A program made the translations under genes and the position numbers. DNA of 41,052 bases from Merdiplasma sp964643295. GTDB lineage: Bacteria; Bacillota; Clostridia; Lachnospirales; Lachnospiraceae. Below are positions 9,428 through 17,793 of the stretch, piece after piece. Positions within the stretch are counted from its first letter, which is position 1, and each line of letters starts with the position of its first letter. Below the pieces are notes generated by a model that was not told the DNA's origin, did not search any database, and saw nothing but the letters and a program-made list of their open reading frames with translations. The stretch covers positions 1 to 41,052 of the forward strand of contig CAZXSN010000023.1 of assembly GCA_964643295.1 (NCBI GenBank), written 5' to 3'.

Positions 9428-9872
9428 CGGCGGAGAAATCCGAGGGACCTTTTGCTATTCCTGATTTGCCCCTTCTCTTAATTCGGACAGCATCGATTTG
9501 AATCAGACTCAATTCGAATGATATGGATTTATGTTGGCTTATTTCGGAAATAGGCCAGAAAGATTAGGGCAAATCAAAGTTAATCCAGGCAGACAGCGGG
9601 GCAGACCTTTCCTGGTTTTTTCCGTTTTTCACGACAATGATAACGGGGGTTCCTTTAAGGGGCGTGGCTTTGCGCCGCGTCAAAGGAAGCGCTGGATGCA
9701 GGATCAAGGCGCATCAAAAAGCTGCTATAAGCTGCTCAGAGATGTCACATCACCAGGATCCCCTGGATTTTAACAAAACAGAAACAAAACTTTAAACTTT
9801 CAGAAACAGCAGTCGGCTACCATACAGTCAGAAAACAGGAGTTATACAGATTTAAAACTGGAGGCAGCCGCT
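9428..9872. other. Intergenic region without a convincing gene
   Basis: 445 bp between the HAD phosphatase and the next membrane protein. I see no RNA gene, no clear sigma-A promoter and no protein with a ribosome site. A small GC-rich hairpin (GGCG ... CGCC near 9660-9680) is present but lacks a T tract. The CTGGAGGC at 9859-9866 is the ribosome site of the next gene. Confidence 0.5.
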
Positions 9873-10241
9873 ATGAAAAAGAAGAACTTTGTCACACTTA
9901 TTCTGGGTTTCATTGGATGCGTTTTGTTCGCTCTTGGAATGTGCATGGCATTGGTCCTTAAGTGGAATGCCATGAAACCCGGAATTATAACCGGTGTCCT
10001 TGGCGCAGCTGTTCTGCTTGTCATGGTACTGGTGCGCAGGAAGATGGATGGCAAACCGCTCATTGCCTTTCATTTCAGGACCGTTTGCACGGTTCTGTTA
10101 GGTCTTATTGGCGCCGTTGTTTTTGGCATCGGATTGTGCTTGATTATGGTGTGGGATAACATGGTTCCCGGCATTATCGTTGGACTCATCGGAATCCTTT
10201 TGCTGCTCTGCCTGATTCCGGCTGTCAGGGGACTGAAATGA
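9873..10241 (+). CDS. Small membrane protein with a duplicated two-helix unit
   Basis: A 122-residue integral membrane protein of unknown function with four predicted helices. It is an internal duplication: residues about 7-50 and 72-115 align around the pattern G-x2-G-x3-F-x2-G-(M/L)-C-x7,8-W-x3,4-P-G-I-(I/V)-x-G. The same unit occurs once in the protein at 13237-13620, on the other side of the two-component genes. A short basic cytoplasmic loop (RRKMDGK) separates the halves. The ATG follows CTGGAGGCAGCCGCT. Context suggests a role with the neighbouring sensor kinase or its target, but this is inference. Confidence 0.75.
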   Translation: MKKKNFVTLILGFIGCVLFALGMCMALVLKWNAMKPGIITGVLGAAVLLVMVLVRRKMDGKPLIAFHFRTVCTVLLGLIGAVVFGIGLCLIMVWDNMVPGIIVGLIGILLLLCLIPAVRGLK

Positions 10242-10433
10242 AAAGGTAATCGGAAGAGGGCGGAAGGTAACCTGAGGAAAAGGGAAGGAGCCAGGATTTT
10301 TAAAATGAACTTCCTGATTTAATGAAGCTGTGTCTGAGGCTTTCTGGAGGGACGGCTGCTGTTTTGCACTTCTCAGAGAAAACCGGACGTTTTCACGGAA
10401 GATGGCTTCATTCATGGCCAAAACAGGGTCAAA

Positions 10434-10439
10434 TACAAT
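10434..10439 (+). promoter_or_regulatory. Possible -10 element for the 11-mer repeat protein gene
   Basis: TACAAT with a poor -35 match (TTCATG) 17 bp upstream, 30 bp before the start codon at 10470. Weak on its own. Confidence 0.35.
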
Positions 10440-10469
10440 CTTAAGAACAAATTTTAGGAGGAATAGCAG

Positions 10470-10991
10470 ATGGCAGACATCAATTTTGACAAGCTGAATG
10501 AAAAACTCGCGGATGCGGTGGATGACGGGTTTAAAAAGATCGAGGACGGCGTCGTCGATGCTTTTCAGAAGGTCGAGGACGGAGTGGTTGAAACTTATCA
10601 GAAGATCGAAGACGGCGTGACCGGGACCTTTAAGAAGGTGGAGGATGAGTTCGTGGGCAAGTTTTTAACCCGCGAGGGAGAGACTGTGGAGGAAGCGGAA
10701 AAGCGTCTGAGACAGGAACAGGAACAGCGCGAGAAAGCGGCGAAGGAAGCTGCGGAGAAACGGGAGGGGAAGGTGCCTTCCGGAAAGCAGGAAACAAAGG
10801 GAGTTGAAAGGCAGGAGACAAAAGGAACGACCGTCAGACCGGGGATAAAAGAATCCACTGCAGGAGAGGGAGCAAAAGGGTCAGCCAAAGACTCCAACGA
10901 CCGGAATCCCGGGAAGGACAGCCTGGAGAGAAGCCGGAGGATCGCGGAACATAGCATCGAGGAGAGTAAAAAAGCCGGGAAGCATGAATGA
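10470..10991 (+). CDS. Soluble protein with four 11-residue amphipathic repeats and a charged tail
   Basis: A 173-residue protein I cannot assign to a named family. Residues 20-63 are four consecutive 11-residue repeats of the form (G/A/T)-(F/Y)-x-K-(I/V)-E-D-G-V-(V/T)-x, the last drifting to EDEFVG. An 11-residue period gives three helical turns and a continuous amphipathic helix, as in membrane-surface-binding apolipoproteins and alpha-synuclein. Residues about 75-173 are highly charged, Lys/Glu/Gly-rich and probably disordered. There is no signal peptide. A strong TTTTAGGAGGAATAGCAG precedes the ATG. It lies between a small membrane protein and a two-component system, which suggests a peripheral membrane role in the same module. 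Confidence 0.75.
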   Translation: MADINFDKLNEKLADAVDDGFKKIEDGVVDAFQKVEDGVVETYQKIEDGVTGTFKKVEDEFVGKFLTREGETVEEAEKRLRQEQEQREKAAKEAAEKREGKVPSGKQETKGVERQETKGTTVRPGIKESTAGEGAKGSAKDSNDRNPGKDSLERSRRIAEHSIEESKKAGKHE

Positions 10992-11148
10992 TGCGTCTTA
11001 GAGGAAGGGTTTGATCCGTACCGGCGCAGAAGCCTTAGGCGGGTCAAACTCATAAGGATTTTCCCGGGAAGACTGAGTGGAGTACAGGATGCTGCTATGG
11101 GTCACAGGCACTCGGCAGGTGAAAACAGCATAGAGGGAGGGTACTTAA

Positions 11149-11820
11149 GTGTTCCGGATACTCGTTGTGGAGGATGACAGGGACTTAAACCATACGGTCT
11201 GCTCCTTTTTAAATCAGAACGGTTATGAGGCGGCAGGCTGTCTGAACGCCAATGAAGCCTACGAGGCGATGTATGGGAAGACATTTGACCTGATCGTGTC
11301 TGACATTATGATGCCCGGTACCGACGGGTACGAGTTCGCGAAAAGTGTACGCTCTCTGAATGAGGAGATCCCGATTCTTTTCATGACGGCAAGGGCCGAT
11401 TTTGCCTCCAAGGAGAAGGGCTACCGAATCGGCATTGACGATTACATGGTTAAGCCCATTGACCTGGAAGAACTGCTTCTGCGCATCGGCGCTTTACTGC
11501 GCCGGGCAAAGATCGCGAATTCTCATAAGCTGGAGATTGGGACTCTGAAGTTGGATATGGATGAGCGAACGGCGATTCTAAACGGACAAGAGATTTCTCT
11601 GACTGCGCGGGAGTTTAACATCCTCTTTAAGCTGCTCTCTTACCCCAATAAGACCTTTACCCGTACTCAGCTGATGGATGAGTTCTGGGATGCGGAAACC
11701 GATACAGCTCCCCGGGCAGTCGATGTGTATATGACAAAGCTTAGGAACAAGTTTGAGGACTGTGAGGAATTTGAAATCAAAACCGTTCACGGCCTCGGGT
11801 ACAAGGCGGTGGTGAGATGA
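11149..11820 (+). CDS. OmpR/PhoB-family response regulator
   Basis: A 223-residue DNA-binding response regulator. The receiver domain has the acidic pocket E8-D9-D10, phosphoacceptor Asp52 in DLIVSDIMMPG, Thr80 and Lys102 (VKP). The C-terminal winged helix (about 125-223) has the OmpR-type LTAREFNILFKLL and the RAVDVYMTKLRNKFE recognition helix. The start is GTG with GAGGGAGG upstream. Its stop overlaps the kinase start by 4 bp (ATGA), so the pair is translationally coupled. Target genes are not shown directly, but the flanking small membrane proteins are natural candidates. Confidence 0.95.
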   Translation: MFRILVVEDDRDLNHTVCSFLNQNGYEAAGCLNANEAYEAMYGKTFDLIVSDIMMPGTDGYEFAKSVRSLNEEIPILFMTARADFASKEKGYRIGIDDYMVKPIDLEELLLRIGALLRRAKIANSHKLEIGTLKLDMDERTAILNGQEISLTAREFNILFKLLSYPNKTFTRTQLMDEFWDAETDTAPRAVDVYMTKLRNKFEDCEEFEIKTVHGLGYKAVVR

Positions 11821-12926
11821 ATTCCGACAACCGCGCAGTCAGGAGAAAAAGGTGGCTCTATGCCCTGCGCAGCTATGCTGTCTATTTTCTTCTGATTGCC
11901 TTCGTTATCTCCTGCTGCATGTTTCTGTTCCTGACAGTTTTGCGCAGTACGACCGGCATGACATTTACGGAGGAAAACATCGGGAAAGCGGCTCTGCTTA
12001 CGTTTATCAATGTGTTTCTGCTGGCATTGATATTTACTGTGATCGAAGTGATCAGACGCATGATCACGGTGGAACGCCCACTGAAACGGATTCTGAACGT
12101 CTGTGAGAGGCTCATGAAGGGAGATTTTTCCGCGCGGATTGAACCGCTTAGGGGCATTGATGAAGCCACGGGATTTAATACCATCATCGACTATATCAAC
12201 CGTATGGCAAAAGAGTTAGGCAGTGTGGAAACCCTGCGGACGGATTTTATCTCCAATGTCTCTCACGAACTGAAGACGCCGCTGGCGGTGATGCAGAATT
12301 ATGGTGTGCTGCTGCAGGGTCCGGATCTTTCGGATAAGAAGAGAATCGAGTATGCGAAAGCCTTAACCGAATCCTCCCGCCGTTTAGCTGACCTGATCAC
12401 GAACATTCTGAAATTAAACCGCCTGGAAAACCAGCAGATCTACCCGGAAGTTAAGCGATACAACCTGGGAGAGCAGCTCGCGGAGTGTCTCTTGAATTTT
12501 GAGACCACCTGGGAGCAGAAGGAGATCGAAATCGAGACAGATCTGGAGGAAGAGGTGTTCATCGATTCTGATGAGGAACTGCTCTCTTTAGTCTGGAACA
12601 ACCTGTTTTCCAACGCACTGAAATTTACGGAACCGCATGGAACAGTGTCTGTTTCTCTGAAACCGGAGGGTACATCTGTATATGTCCGAGTTACAGACAC
12701 CGGCTGCGGGATCTCACAGGAGACGGGAAATCATATCTTTGAGAAATTCTATCAGGGAGATACCTCACACGCGGCGCAGGGAAACGGATTGGGGCTTGCT
12801 CTGGTGAAACAGGTCATGGATATCATGGGCGGGGATGTTTCTGTTGTCAGCGAGCTTGGCAAAGGATCCGCATTCACCGTAAAGCTGGAGAAGTTTCCGG
12901 TTGGAGAGACGGAAAGGAAACCTTAG
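11817..12926 (+). CDS. Sensor histidine kinase with a minimal extracytoplasmic loop
   Basis: A 369-residue membrane histidine kinase and cognate partner of the upstream regulator. Two transmembrane helices (about 18-42 and 58-80) are separated by only about 15 residues, as in intramembrane-sensing kinases that rely on partner membrane proteins. A HAMP linker follows (about 81-135), then a HisKA domain with phosphoacceptor His150 in SNVSHELKTPLA, and an HATPase domain with the N box NNLFSNALKF (Asn266), DTGCGIS (294-300) and GNGLGLA (322-328). All catalytic residues are present. The short loop, together with nearby small membrane proteins sharing a repeat, suggests that one of them is the sensor or accessory subunit. 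Confidence 0.95.
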   Translation: MNSDNRAVRRKRWLYALRSYAVYFLLIAFVISCCMFLFLTVLRSTTGMTFTEENIGKAALLTFINVFLLALIFTVIEVIRRMITVERPLKRILNVCERLMKGDFSARIEPLRGIDEATGFNTIIDYINRMAKELGSVETLRTDFISNVSHELKTPLAVMQNYGVLLQGPDLSDKKRIEYAKALTESSRRLADLITNILKLNRLENQQIYPEVKRYNLGEQLAECLLNFETTWEQKEIEIETDLEEEVFIDSDEELLSLVWNNLFSNALKFTEPHGTVSVSLKPEGTSVYVRVTDTGCGISQETGNHIFEKFYQGDTSHAAQGNGLGLALVKQVMDIMGGDVSVVSELGKGSAFTVKLEKFPVGETERKP

Positions 12927-13236
12927 AGAGAGTCCATCCTGGCTGACTGCATTTGTCTTTTCTTCCTGAAAAATCAGGTGAAGATGGAGGAACCTGAAAG
13001 GCGGCACGGTTTCCTGAATTTGTTTTGTCAGAGTCGGAGGTTTGTTTTCTGCCAGCTGATGTGGGAACGTCCCCATCCCTTATCCTGATTTCTGACAGTC
13101 TGTCTGCGGTCATGCAATTCTTCCGGTTGGTTTGTGCGTGAGAGCAGGAGCATCTATACAAAGCTTTTAAACGGACGGAAACGGATAGAAAATTTTACTC
13201 TGCAGTGTGAAACGAACTGGAAAGAGGCGACAGGCT
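12927..13236. other. Intergenic region after the histidine kinase
   Basis: 310 bp with no convincing protein or RNA gene. A small hairpin (GGGAACGTCCCC near 13060-13075) is visible without a T tract. The end carries the GGAAAGAGGCG ribosome site for the next gene. Confidence 0.45.
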
Positions 13237-13620
13237 ATGGAAGAGACACATGGGACGTTTACCTATACCTATTCTGCAAAGGAACAGGAAGAGATCAAAA
13301 AGATCCGCAGCAAATATGCACCTCCCACAGAGGAAGAATCCACTTTGGAGAAGCTTCGCAGGCTGGATGCGAGTTCGACAAGAGGGGCAACGATTGTTTC
13401 ACTGATTGTCGGAATTGTGGGAACGCTGATTTTGGGAATCGGGATGTGCTGTACGCTGATTCCAAGCTGGAGTCGGTTCTTTATTTTGGGAATCATAGTA
13501 GGTATCGTTGGATTGGCGCTGGTGATTTCTGCCTATCCGATTTATTCTTACCTGGTGAAGCGGAAGAGAAAAAAGCTTGCGCCTCAAATTTTATCTCTTT
13601 GCGATGAACTGCAGAAGTAG
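13237..13620 (+). CDS. Small membrane protein with one copy of the two-helix unit
   Basis: A 127-residue protein of unknown function. An N-terminal soluble segment (1-50, charged, YTYSAKEQEEIKKIRSKY) is followed by two transmembrane helices (about 53-105) and a basic, helical C-terminus (KRKRKKLAPQ). The membrane part GIVGTLILGIGMCCTLIP and GIIVGIVG matches both halves of the protein at 9873-10241. The ATG at 13237 is chosen because GGAAAGAGGCGACAGGCT precedes it; an upstream in-frame ATG (13207) has no site. It lies just downstream of the two-component genes and may be co-regulated with them. Confidence 0.75.
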   Translation: MEETHGTFTYTYSAKEQEEIKKIRSKYAPPTEEESTLEKLRRLDASSTRGATIVSLIVGIVGTLILGIGMCCTLIPSWSRFFILGIIVGIVGLALVISAYPIYSYLVKRKRKKLAPQILSLCDELQK

Positions 13621-14224
13621 AAGATCATGGAGAAAACAGAAGATATTCTGTCTGCCTGTAAGTCTCGGCGAAAGGTCAAAGGAGAGGTTATCCACATCCG
13701 GACGTCAGCTGAACCTTGATATTGGCTCACTTAGACACTATATTTTGTATGATTCCATTCAATCGATACTACATATCGCGCACCTCATTCTGCTGGTATG
13801 CCAGAGGCTGGACAATCCCAAACGGGTCAGCTTTATCTTTCTGCACTTTTCGGAGAATTCTCCTGCATGACTGATGGCGACATCTGCTGATTATGCTTTT
13901 TTGCCGGTGCACGTTAAGAAGCTCTTCTTTTTCTCATATCCATTTACAGCAACAGGAGCATCTGGTTTTTACACATAAACTTATGCTGAAAGATCCTTCA
14001 TACAATGTTCTGTTAAAATAGTTCATGTCCAGCCCATAATTGCCTGACAAAGAAAAGGACTTTAAGTTGGAAAGTTCTATTTTACGATTTATTAAATTTA
14101 CTCAAGAGGTCTGATGCCTGGAATTCATGATGAGGAAAAAGGAAGATAACCACTGAGGAACCTTCCTGTTTCTTCACGAGCTTTCCGGGCAAAATGCATA
14201 TTCTTACGGAAGCAAAACCTGATC
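13621..14224. other. AT-rich intergenic region, no gene seen
   Basis: About 600 bp between convergent genes. Short open frames run through it, but none has a ribosome site, a sensible start or protein-like composition. I see no tRNA or riboswitch signature and no strong terminator hairpin. Confidence 0.5.
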
Positions 14225-14938
14225 CTATGCAAACATTGGCAGCACCCACTTTGTCAGGATCCCTAAAATCATCAGGTGAGCGGGATAAAACCAGTAGAAA
14301 AAGTATTTGAGTTTAAGTCCGCGTTTCCCGTTGTAAAAGTAGACCAGCAGGTAGGCAGGCGGAGCAGCGGGTTCCCAGCAGATGGCAGCCGCACCGGCCA
14401 GACACTGGTAAAGTCTGGAGAAGCGGAAGATATAGAGTACTTCGATGAGAAACACGCCCCGGTAGCTGTAGTCCGTCTGCATAAAGTCGGCGGCCCAGAG
14501 TCCGGCGATCATGATGATGAGCTGCAAAGGAATTCGTCCACGGCAAAGCTGTATCCCCCAGAGCACCAGAAGGCCGATTAACAGTGTGAAATATACGTTC
14601 TGTTTGCTGGGAAAGAACCAGTTTGCTTTTAAAGCAAAATCAAACGGAATTTCCGAGATCAGTGCGAAGAGAAACAGCCGGGCTGCATATTTTTTGACAT
14701 CATGCGTGTGCAGAAAGCCTTCTACCAGCAGAAAGCAGAAGATCGGGAAGGCGAGTCTTCCGATATCCCGCATGATTCCGTATACCTGCACGAGAGTATT
14801 ATGCAGTTCCACATTAGCCATGATATATGGCTGTCTGATGAGTGCACTCACAAAGCTGGCGGCTGTATGGTCGATCAGCATGGTGATGATGGCAACCAGT
14901 TTTAATGTGCTGCCGGAAATTCCAAATTTTCGCTGCAT
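14225..14938 (-). CDS. TraX family membrane protein
   Basis: A 237-residue polytopic membrane protein of the TraX family, named after the F-plasmid pilin N-acetylase. Chromosomal members in Firmicutes are widespread and of uncertain substrate. The diagnostic N-terminus STLKLVAIITMLIDHTAA is present at 10-27, followed by about seven hydrophobic segments including IGRLAFPIFCFLLVEGF and ARLFLFALISEIPFDFAL, both characteristic of the family. The start codon follows AAAGGGG on the minus strand. It stands alone between a featureless intergenic stretch and the htpG terminator. Confidence 0.88.
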   Translation of the reverse strand: MQRKFGISGSTLKLVAIITMLIDHTAASFVSALIRQPYIMANVELHNTLVQVYGIMRDIGRLAFPIFCFLLVEGFLHTHDVKKYAARLFLFALISEIPFDFALKANWFFPSKQNVYFTLLIGLLVLWGIQLCRGRIPLQLIIMIAGLWAADFMQTDYSYRGVFLIEVLYIFRFSRLYQCLAGAAAICWEPAAPPAYLLVYFYNGKRGLKLKYFFYWFYPAHLMILGILTKWVLPMFA

Positions 14939-15101
14939 ATGAATGACCCCTTTCGCTGGTCATTTTATCATAGCCTACGGGAAATGTCAAAATGGGGAAC
15001 AGGACCAAATTGAGTTATACATTAAAAGACACAAACCCCGGAATTTTTTTTCTTCAGTTCCCGTTTGCTGTCCCTTTTGCTTTTTAATGATCAGGGACAT
15101 G

Positions 15102-15137
15102 AAAAAGACCGCCGCAGGGGGGAACGTCTGCGGCGGC
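15102..15137 (-). terminator. Rho-independent terminator of htpG
   Basis: Perfect 9-bp stem CCGCCGCAG (15109-15117) with CTGCGGCGG (15128-15136) and a 10-nt loop. On the minus strand it is followed by TCTTTTTC. It lies about 90 bp beyond the htpG stop. Confidence 0.9.
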
Positions 15138-15226
15138 CCTTGTACGTTTAAGTTTTCTTCTTTGCTGTCTGTTGCTGTCTGATGGGGATCCCATGAAACA
15201 TGGTCGATCCGCAAGCATTTATGCGA

Positions 15227-17437
15227 TTACTTTGTCAGTAGCATCATGAGTTCATTGCTGCGGGCGATGAACTTTGTCATCGCTTCCGGCTCCAGAGGCT
15301 TGTGCGCCAGCATCGCCAGATCATACAGTTGCTCACAGATCATCGGCACGTGCTCGCCGTCCTGATTGTTCAGGATGTACTGCACCAGGGAGTTGTTGGC
15401 GTTTAAGATCAGCGTCTCCTCGGATCCGTACATGTTCGGATCCATGTTGTACATCCTCATCATATCCTGCATCCGGCGGCTCTCTTCGGGGAGAGTCATC
15501 ATCGAGGAAATGCTCGCGTTTTTGAGCTTCTCCACCTTCACCGTCAGCTTGTCCTTGTTTAAGTTCTTGCGGAACAGTTCGGTCAGCGCGTCTGTGGTCT
15601 CCTTCAGCTCATCGGCAGAAGTTTCCTCCTTGAACTTATCGGTGACATCGGCATCGATGCGCTCAAACTTCACGTCGTCCCGTCTCTCCTCCACATGGGT
15701 GATAAATGCGGTGTCGATGTTGTGCTTAAAGACCACCGCATCCATTCCGGCTTCCTTGAACATGCTGATGTACTGGCTCTGCTGCACCTCATCGTTGATG
15801 TAGTGGATGATGGTTTTCTTCTTTTCCTTTTCTCCCTCCTCATCCTCCTCCAGATCGATGTCCTCGTCCTCTTTGGTCTGCTCTTTTGCAGACTCGTTTT
15901 CAGACGCATTTTCCACAGCTTCCGCCTCAGGCTGCTCCTCCTTAGCGGCGCTTTCTTCTTCCGCGTCCTCCGTGAAATCAACGGTTTCTGCTTCGGTTTC
16001 TCCCTCTTTTGCCTCTGCGGTTTCCTCGTCTTCCGTTTCGCCGTTTTCCGCCTTCTTAACCTTCAGCAGTTCCTCCATGGTCAGATACTTGCCGTTGATG
16101 TCCTTATAGAGGATGTAGTCCAGCATCCGTTCACTGAACTTTTCGTCACGGATGCAGCCGTATTCGATGAAGGGCTTGATGTCGTCCCAGTACTTCTCAT
16201 AGTTCTCACGGTCAGTCTTGCACATGCCGGAGAGCTTGTCCGAAACTTTCTTGGAGATGTAGTCGGCGACTTTCTTCACGAACCCGTCATTCTGCAAAGC
16301 ACTGCGGGAGACGTTCAGCGGAAGATCCGGGCAGTCGATCACACCCTTTAAGAGGAAGAGGAACTCCGGGATCACTTCCTTGATGTTGTCGGCGATGAAC
16401 ACCTGGTTGTTGTAGAGCTTGATCACTCCTTCAGCTGATTCATACTCCAGGTTGATCTTCGGGAAGTAGAGGATGCCCTTTAAGTTGAACGGATAGTCCA
16501 TGTTCAGATGGATCCAGAACAGCGGCTCCCGGTAATCCATGAACACCTTGCGGTAGAATTCCTTATATTCTTCCTCGGTGCAGTCGTTCGGATGCTTGTT
16601 CCAGAGCGGGTGCGTGTCATTGACCGGAACGGGACGGCGGTTGATCTTGACACGGTCTCTGGCCGGAGAGACTTCCACGGTTTCCTTGTTTCCGTTCTCG
16701 TCTTCCTTTTCCTCATACTTGGCATCCTCGTGGATGCGCTCGACGATGACATCGTCTTCCTTTAAGTCGCTCTCATCGATCGTCTCGTATTCCTGCGGGG
16801 CGTTGGCTTTGGACAGATAGATTTCCACGGGCATGAATGAGCAGTACTTTTCCAGAACTTCCCGTACCCGGTACTCATTGGCAAATTCGAGGCTGTCTTC
16901 GCCCAGGAACAAGGTAACTTCCGTACCGACTTCCGTTCTCGTCCCCTCACCGATGGAGTACTCAGAGCTGCCGTCGCATTCCCAGTGCACACTCGTGGCT
17001 CCCTCCTGGCAGGAGAGCGTGTCGATGGTTACCTTATCGGATACCATGAACACGGAATAGAAACCGAGACCGAAATGCCCAATGATCTCGTCATCGGTCG
17101 TTTTGTCCTTATATTTCTCCAGGAATGCGCTTGCACCGGAGAAAGCGATCTGGGTGATGTATTCCTCTACCTCCGCCTCGGTCATGCCCAGTCCGGTATC
17201 GATGAACTTTAACGTCTTTTCTTCCGGATTGACGATCACCTGGATGCTGTCCTTGTGGCCTTCCGGATAGGTGTATTCCCCCATTACCTCCATTTTGTGC
17301 AGCTTGGTGATGGCATCGCAGCCGTTGGAGATCATCTCACGCACAAAGATGTCGTGGTCAGAATAAAGCCACTTCTTGATGATGGGGAAAATGTTTTCAC
17401 TGTTGATGGAAAGGTTTCCTGTTTTCACATTAAACAC
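15227..17437 (-). CDS. htpG: Molecular chaperone HtpG (bacterial Hsp90)
   Basis: A 736-residue cytosolic ATP-dependent chaperone dimer. The N-terminal GHKL ATPase has REMISNGCDAITKL (33-46), DTGLGM (80-85) and IGHFGLGFYS (119-128). The middle domain carries the catalytic Arg378 in NVSRSALQ, and the C-terminal dimerisation domain is intact. The protein is about 100 residues longer than typical bacterial HtpG. Most of the excess is a highly acidic low-complexity insertion at about 464-541 (Glu, Asp, Ala, Thr), plus a charged link at about 228-262. Such acidic linkers recall the charged linker of eukaryotic Hsp90, though here the main one lies between the middle and C-terminal parts. Its promoter has a CIRCE element, so HrcA control is expected. 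Confidence 0.96.
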   Translation of the reverse strand: MFNVKTGNLSINSENIFPIIKKWLYSDHDIFVREMISNGCDAITKLHKMEVMGEYTYPEGHKDSIQVIVNPEEKTLKFIDTGLGMTEAEVEEYITQIAFSGASAFLEKYKDKTTDDEIIGHFGLGFYSVFMVSDKVTIDTLSCQEGATSVHWECDGSSEYSIGEGTRTEVGTEVTLFLGEDSLEFANEYRVREVLEKYCSFMPVEIYLSKANAPQEYETIDESDLKEDDVIVERIHEDAKYEEKEDENGNKETVEVSPARDRVKINRRPVPVNDTHPLWNKHPNDCTEEEYKEFYRKVFMDYREPLFWIHLNMDYPFNLKGILYFPKINLEYESAEGVIKLYNNQVFIADNIKEVIPEFLFLLKGVIDCPDLPLNVSRSALQNDGFVKKVADYISKKVSDKLSGMCKTDRENYEKYWDDIKPFIEYGCIRDEKFSERMLDYILYKDINGKYLTMEELLKVKKAENGETEDEETAEAKEGETEAETVDFTEDAEEESAAKEEQPEAEAVENASENESAKEQTKEDEDIDLEEDEEGEKEKKKTIIHYINDEVQQSQYISMFKEAGMDAVVFKHNIDTAFITHVEERRDDVKFERIDADVTDKFKEETSADELKETTDALTELFRKNLNKDKLTVKVEKLKNASISSMMTLPEESRRMQDMMRMYNMDPNMYGSEETLILNANNSLVQYILNNQDGEHVPMICEQLYDLAMLAHKPLEPEAMTKFIARSNELMMLLTK

Positions 17438-17516
17438 TCCTTACTTTTGAAAATATTTGAATCCCTGATTGGTTCAATCTGGGAGGGGATTTTTGGTTCC
17501 TCTCTCACTATGGTGT

Positions 17517-17545
17517 ATTGTAATACCTCTTTTTCAGAATGTCAA
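17517..17545 (-). promoter_or_regulatory. Sigma-A promoter of htpG
   Basis: On the minus strand: perfect -35 TTGACA (17545-17540), 17-bp spacer, -10 TACAAT (17522-17517), giving an 80-base leader to the ATG. The CIRCE operator begins 7 bp upstream of the -35. Confidence 0.88.
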
Positions 17546-17552
17546 GAAAAAA

Positions 17553-17579
17553 TTAGCACTCATTTTAGATGAGTGCTAA
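17553..17579. promoter_or_regulatory. CIRCE operator (HrcA binding site)
   Basis: A perfect match to the CIRCE inverted repeat: TTAGCACTC, 9-bp spacer, GAGTGCTAA. HrcA represses heat-shock genes through this site. It stands upstream of the htpG -35 rather than at the transcript start. No plus-strand gene begins nearby, so htpG is the only plausible client. Confidence 0.96.
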
Positions 17580-17691
17580 CAAGAGACAATGACTACTCTT
17601 AAGAGTGAGGAGACAGAGCGAGGGAGGAGGAGCGAAGGGACTGCCCTTCAGGGGATGAGGAGAAGGCGGGAAGTCACACTGCAGGGACAGG

Positions 17692-17723
17692 ATAAAGAAA
17701 ACGAGGGCGCGGAAGCGCCCTCG
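17692..17723 (-). terminator. Rho-independent terminator of the DUF5721-like gene
   Basis: Nine-bp perfect stem CGAGGGCGC/GCGCCCTCG (17702-17710 with 17715-17723) and GGAA tetraloop. On the minus strand it is followed by the T-rich TTTTCTTTATC. It lies 71 bp past the stop of the upstream minus-strand gene and separates it from the htpG promoter. Confidence 0.8.
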
Positions 17724-17793
17724 GGTGCGTTTGTGGAGACAGTAAGCCCATCTAAGCGCCCCACAGGGGCGAAAGATAGAGGGCAGAGTTCGC

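Noticed and set aside
9531..9773. 80-codon open frame in the intergenic region
   Set aside because: No ribosome site, no protein-like composition and no neighbours that would translate it.
13134..13607. 157-codon frame overlapping the small membrane protein
   Set aside because: The overlapping frame at 13237-13620 has the ribosome site, membrane helices and a related protein nearby. This one is its shadow.
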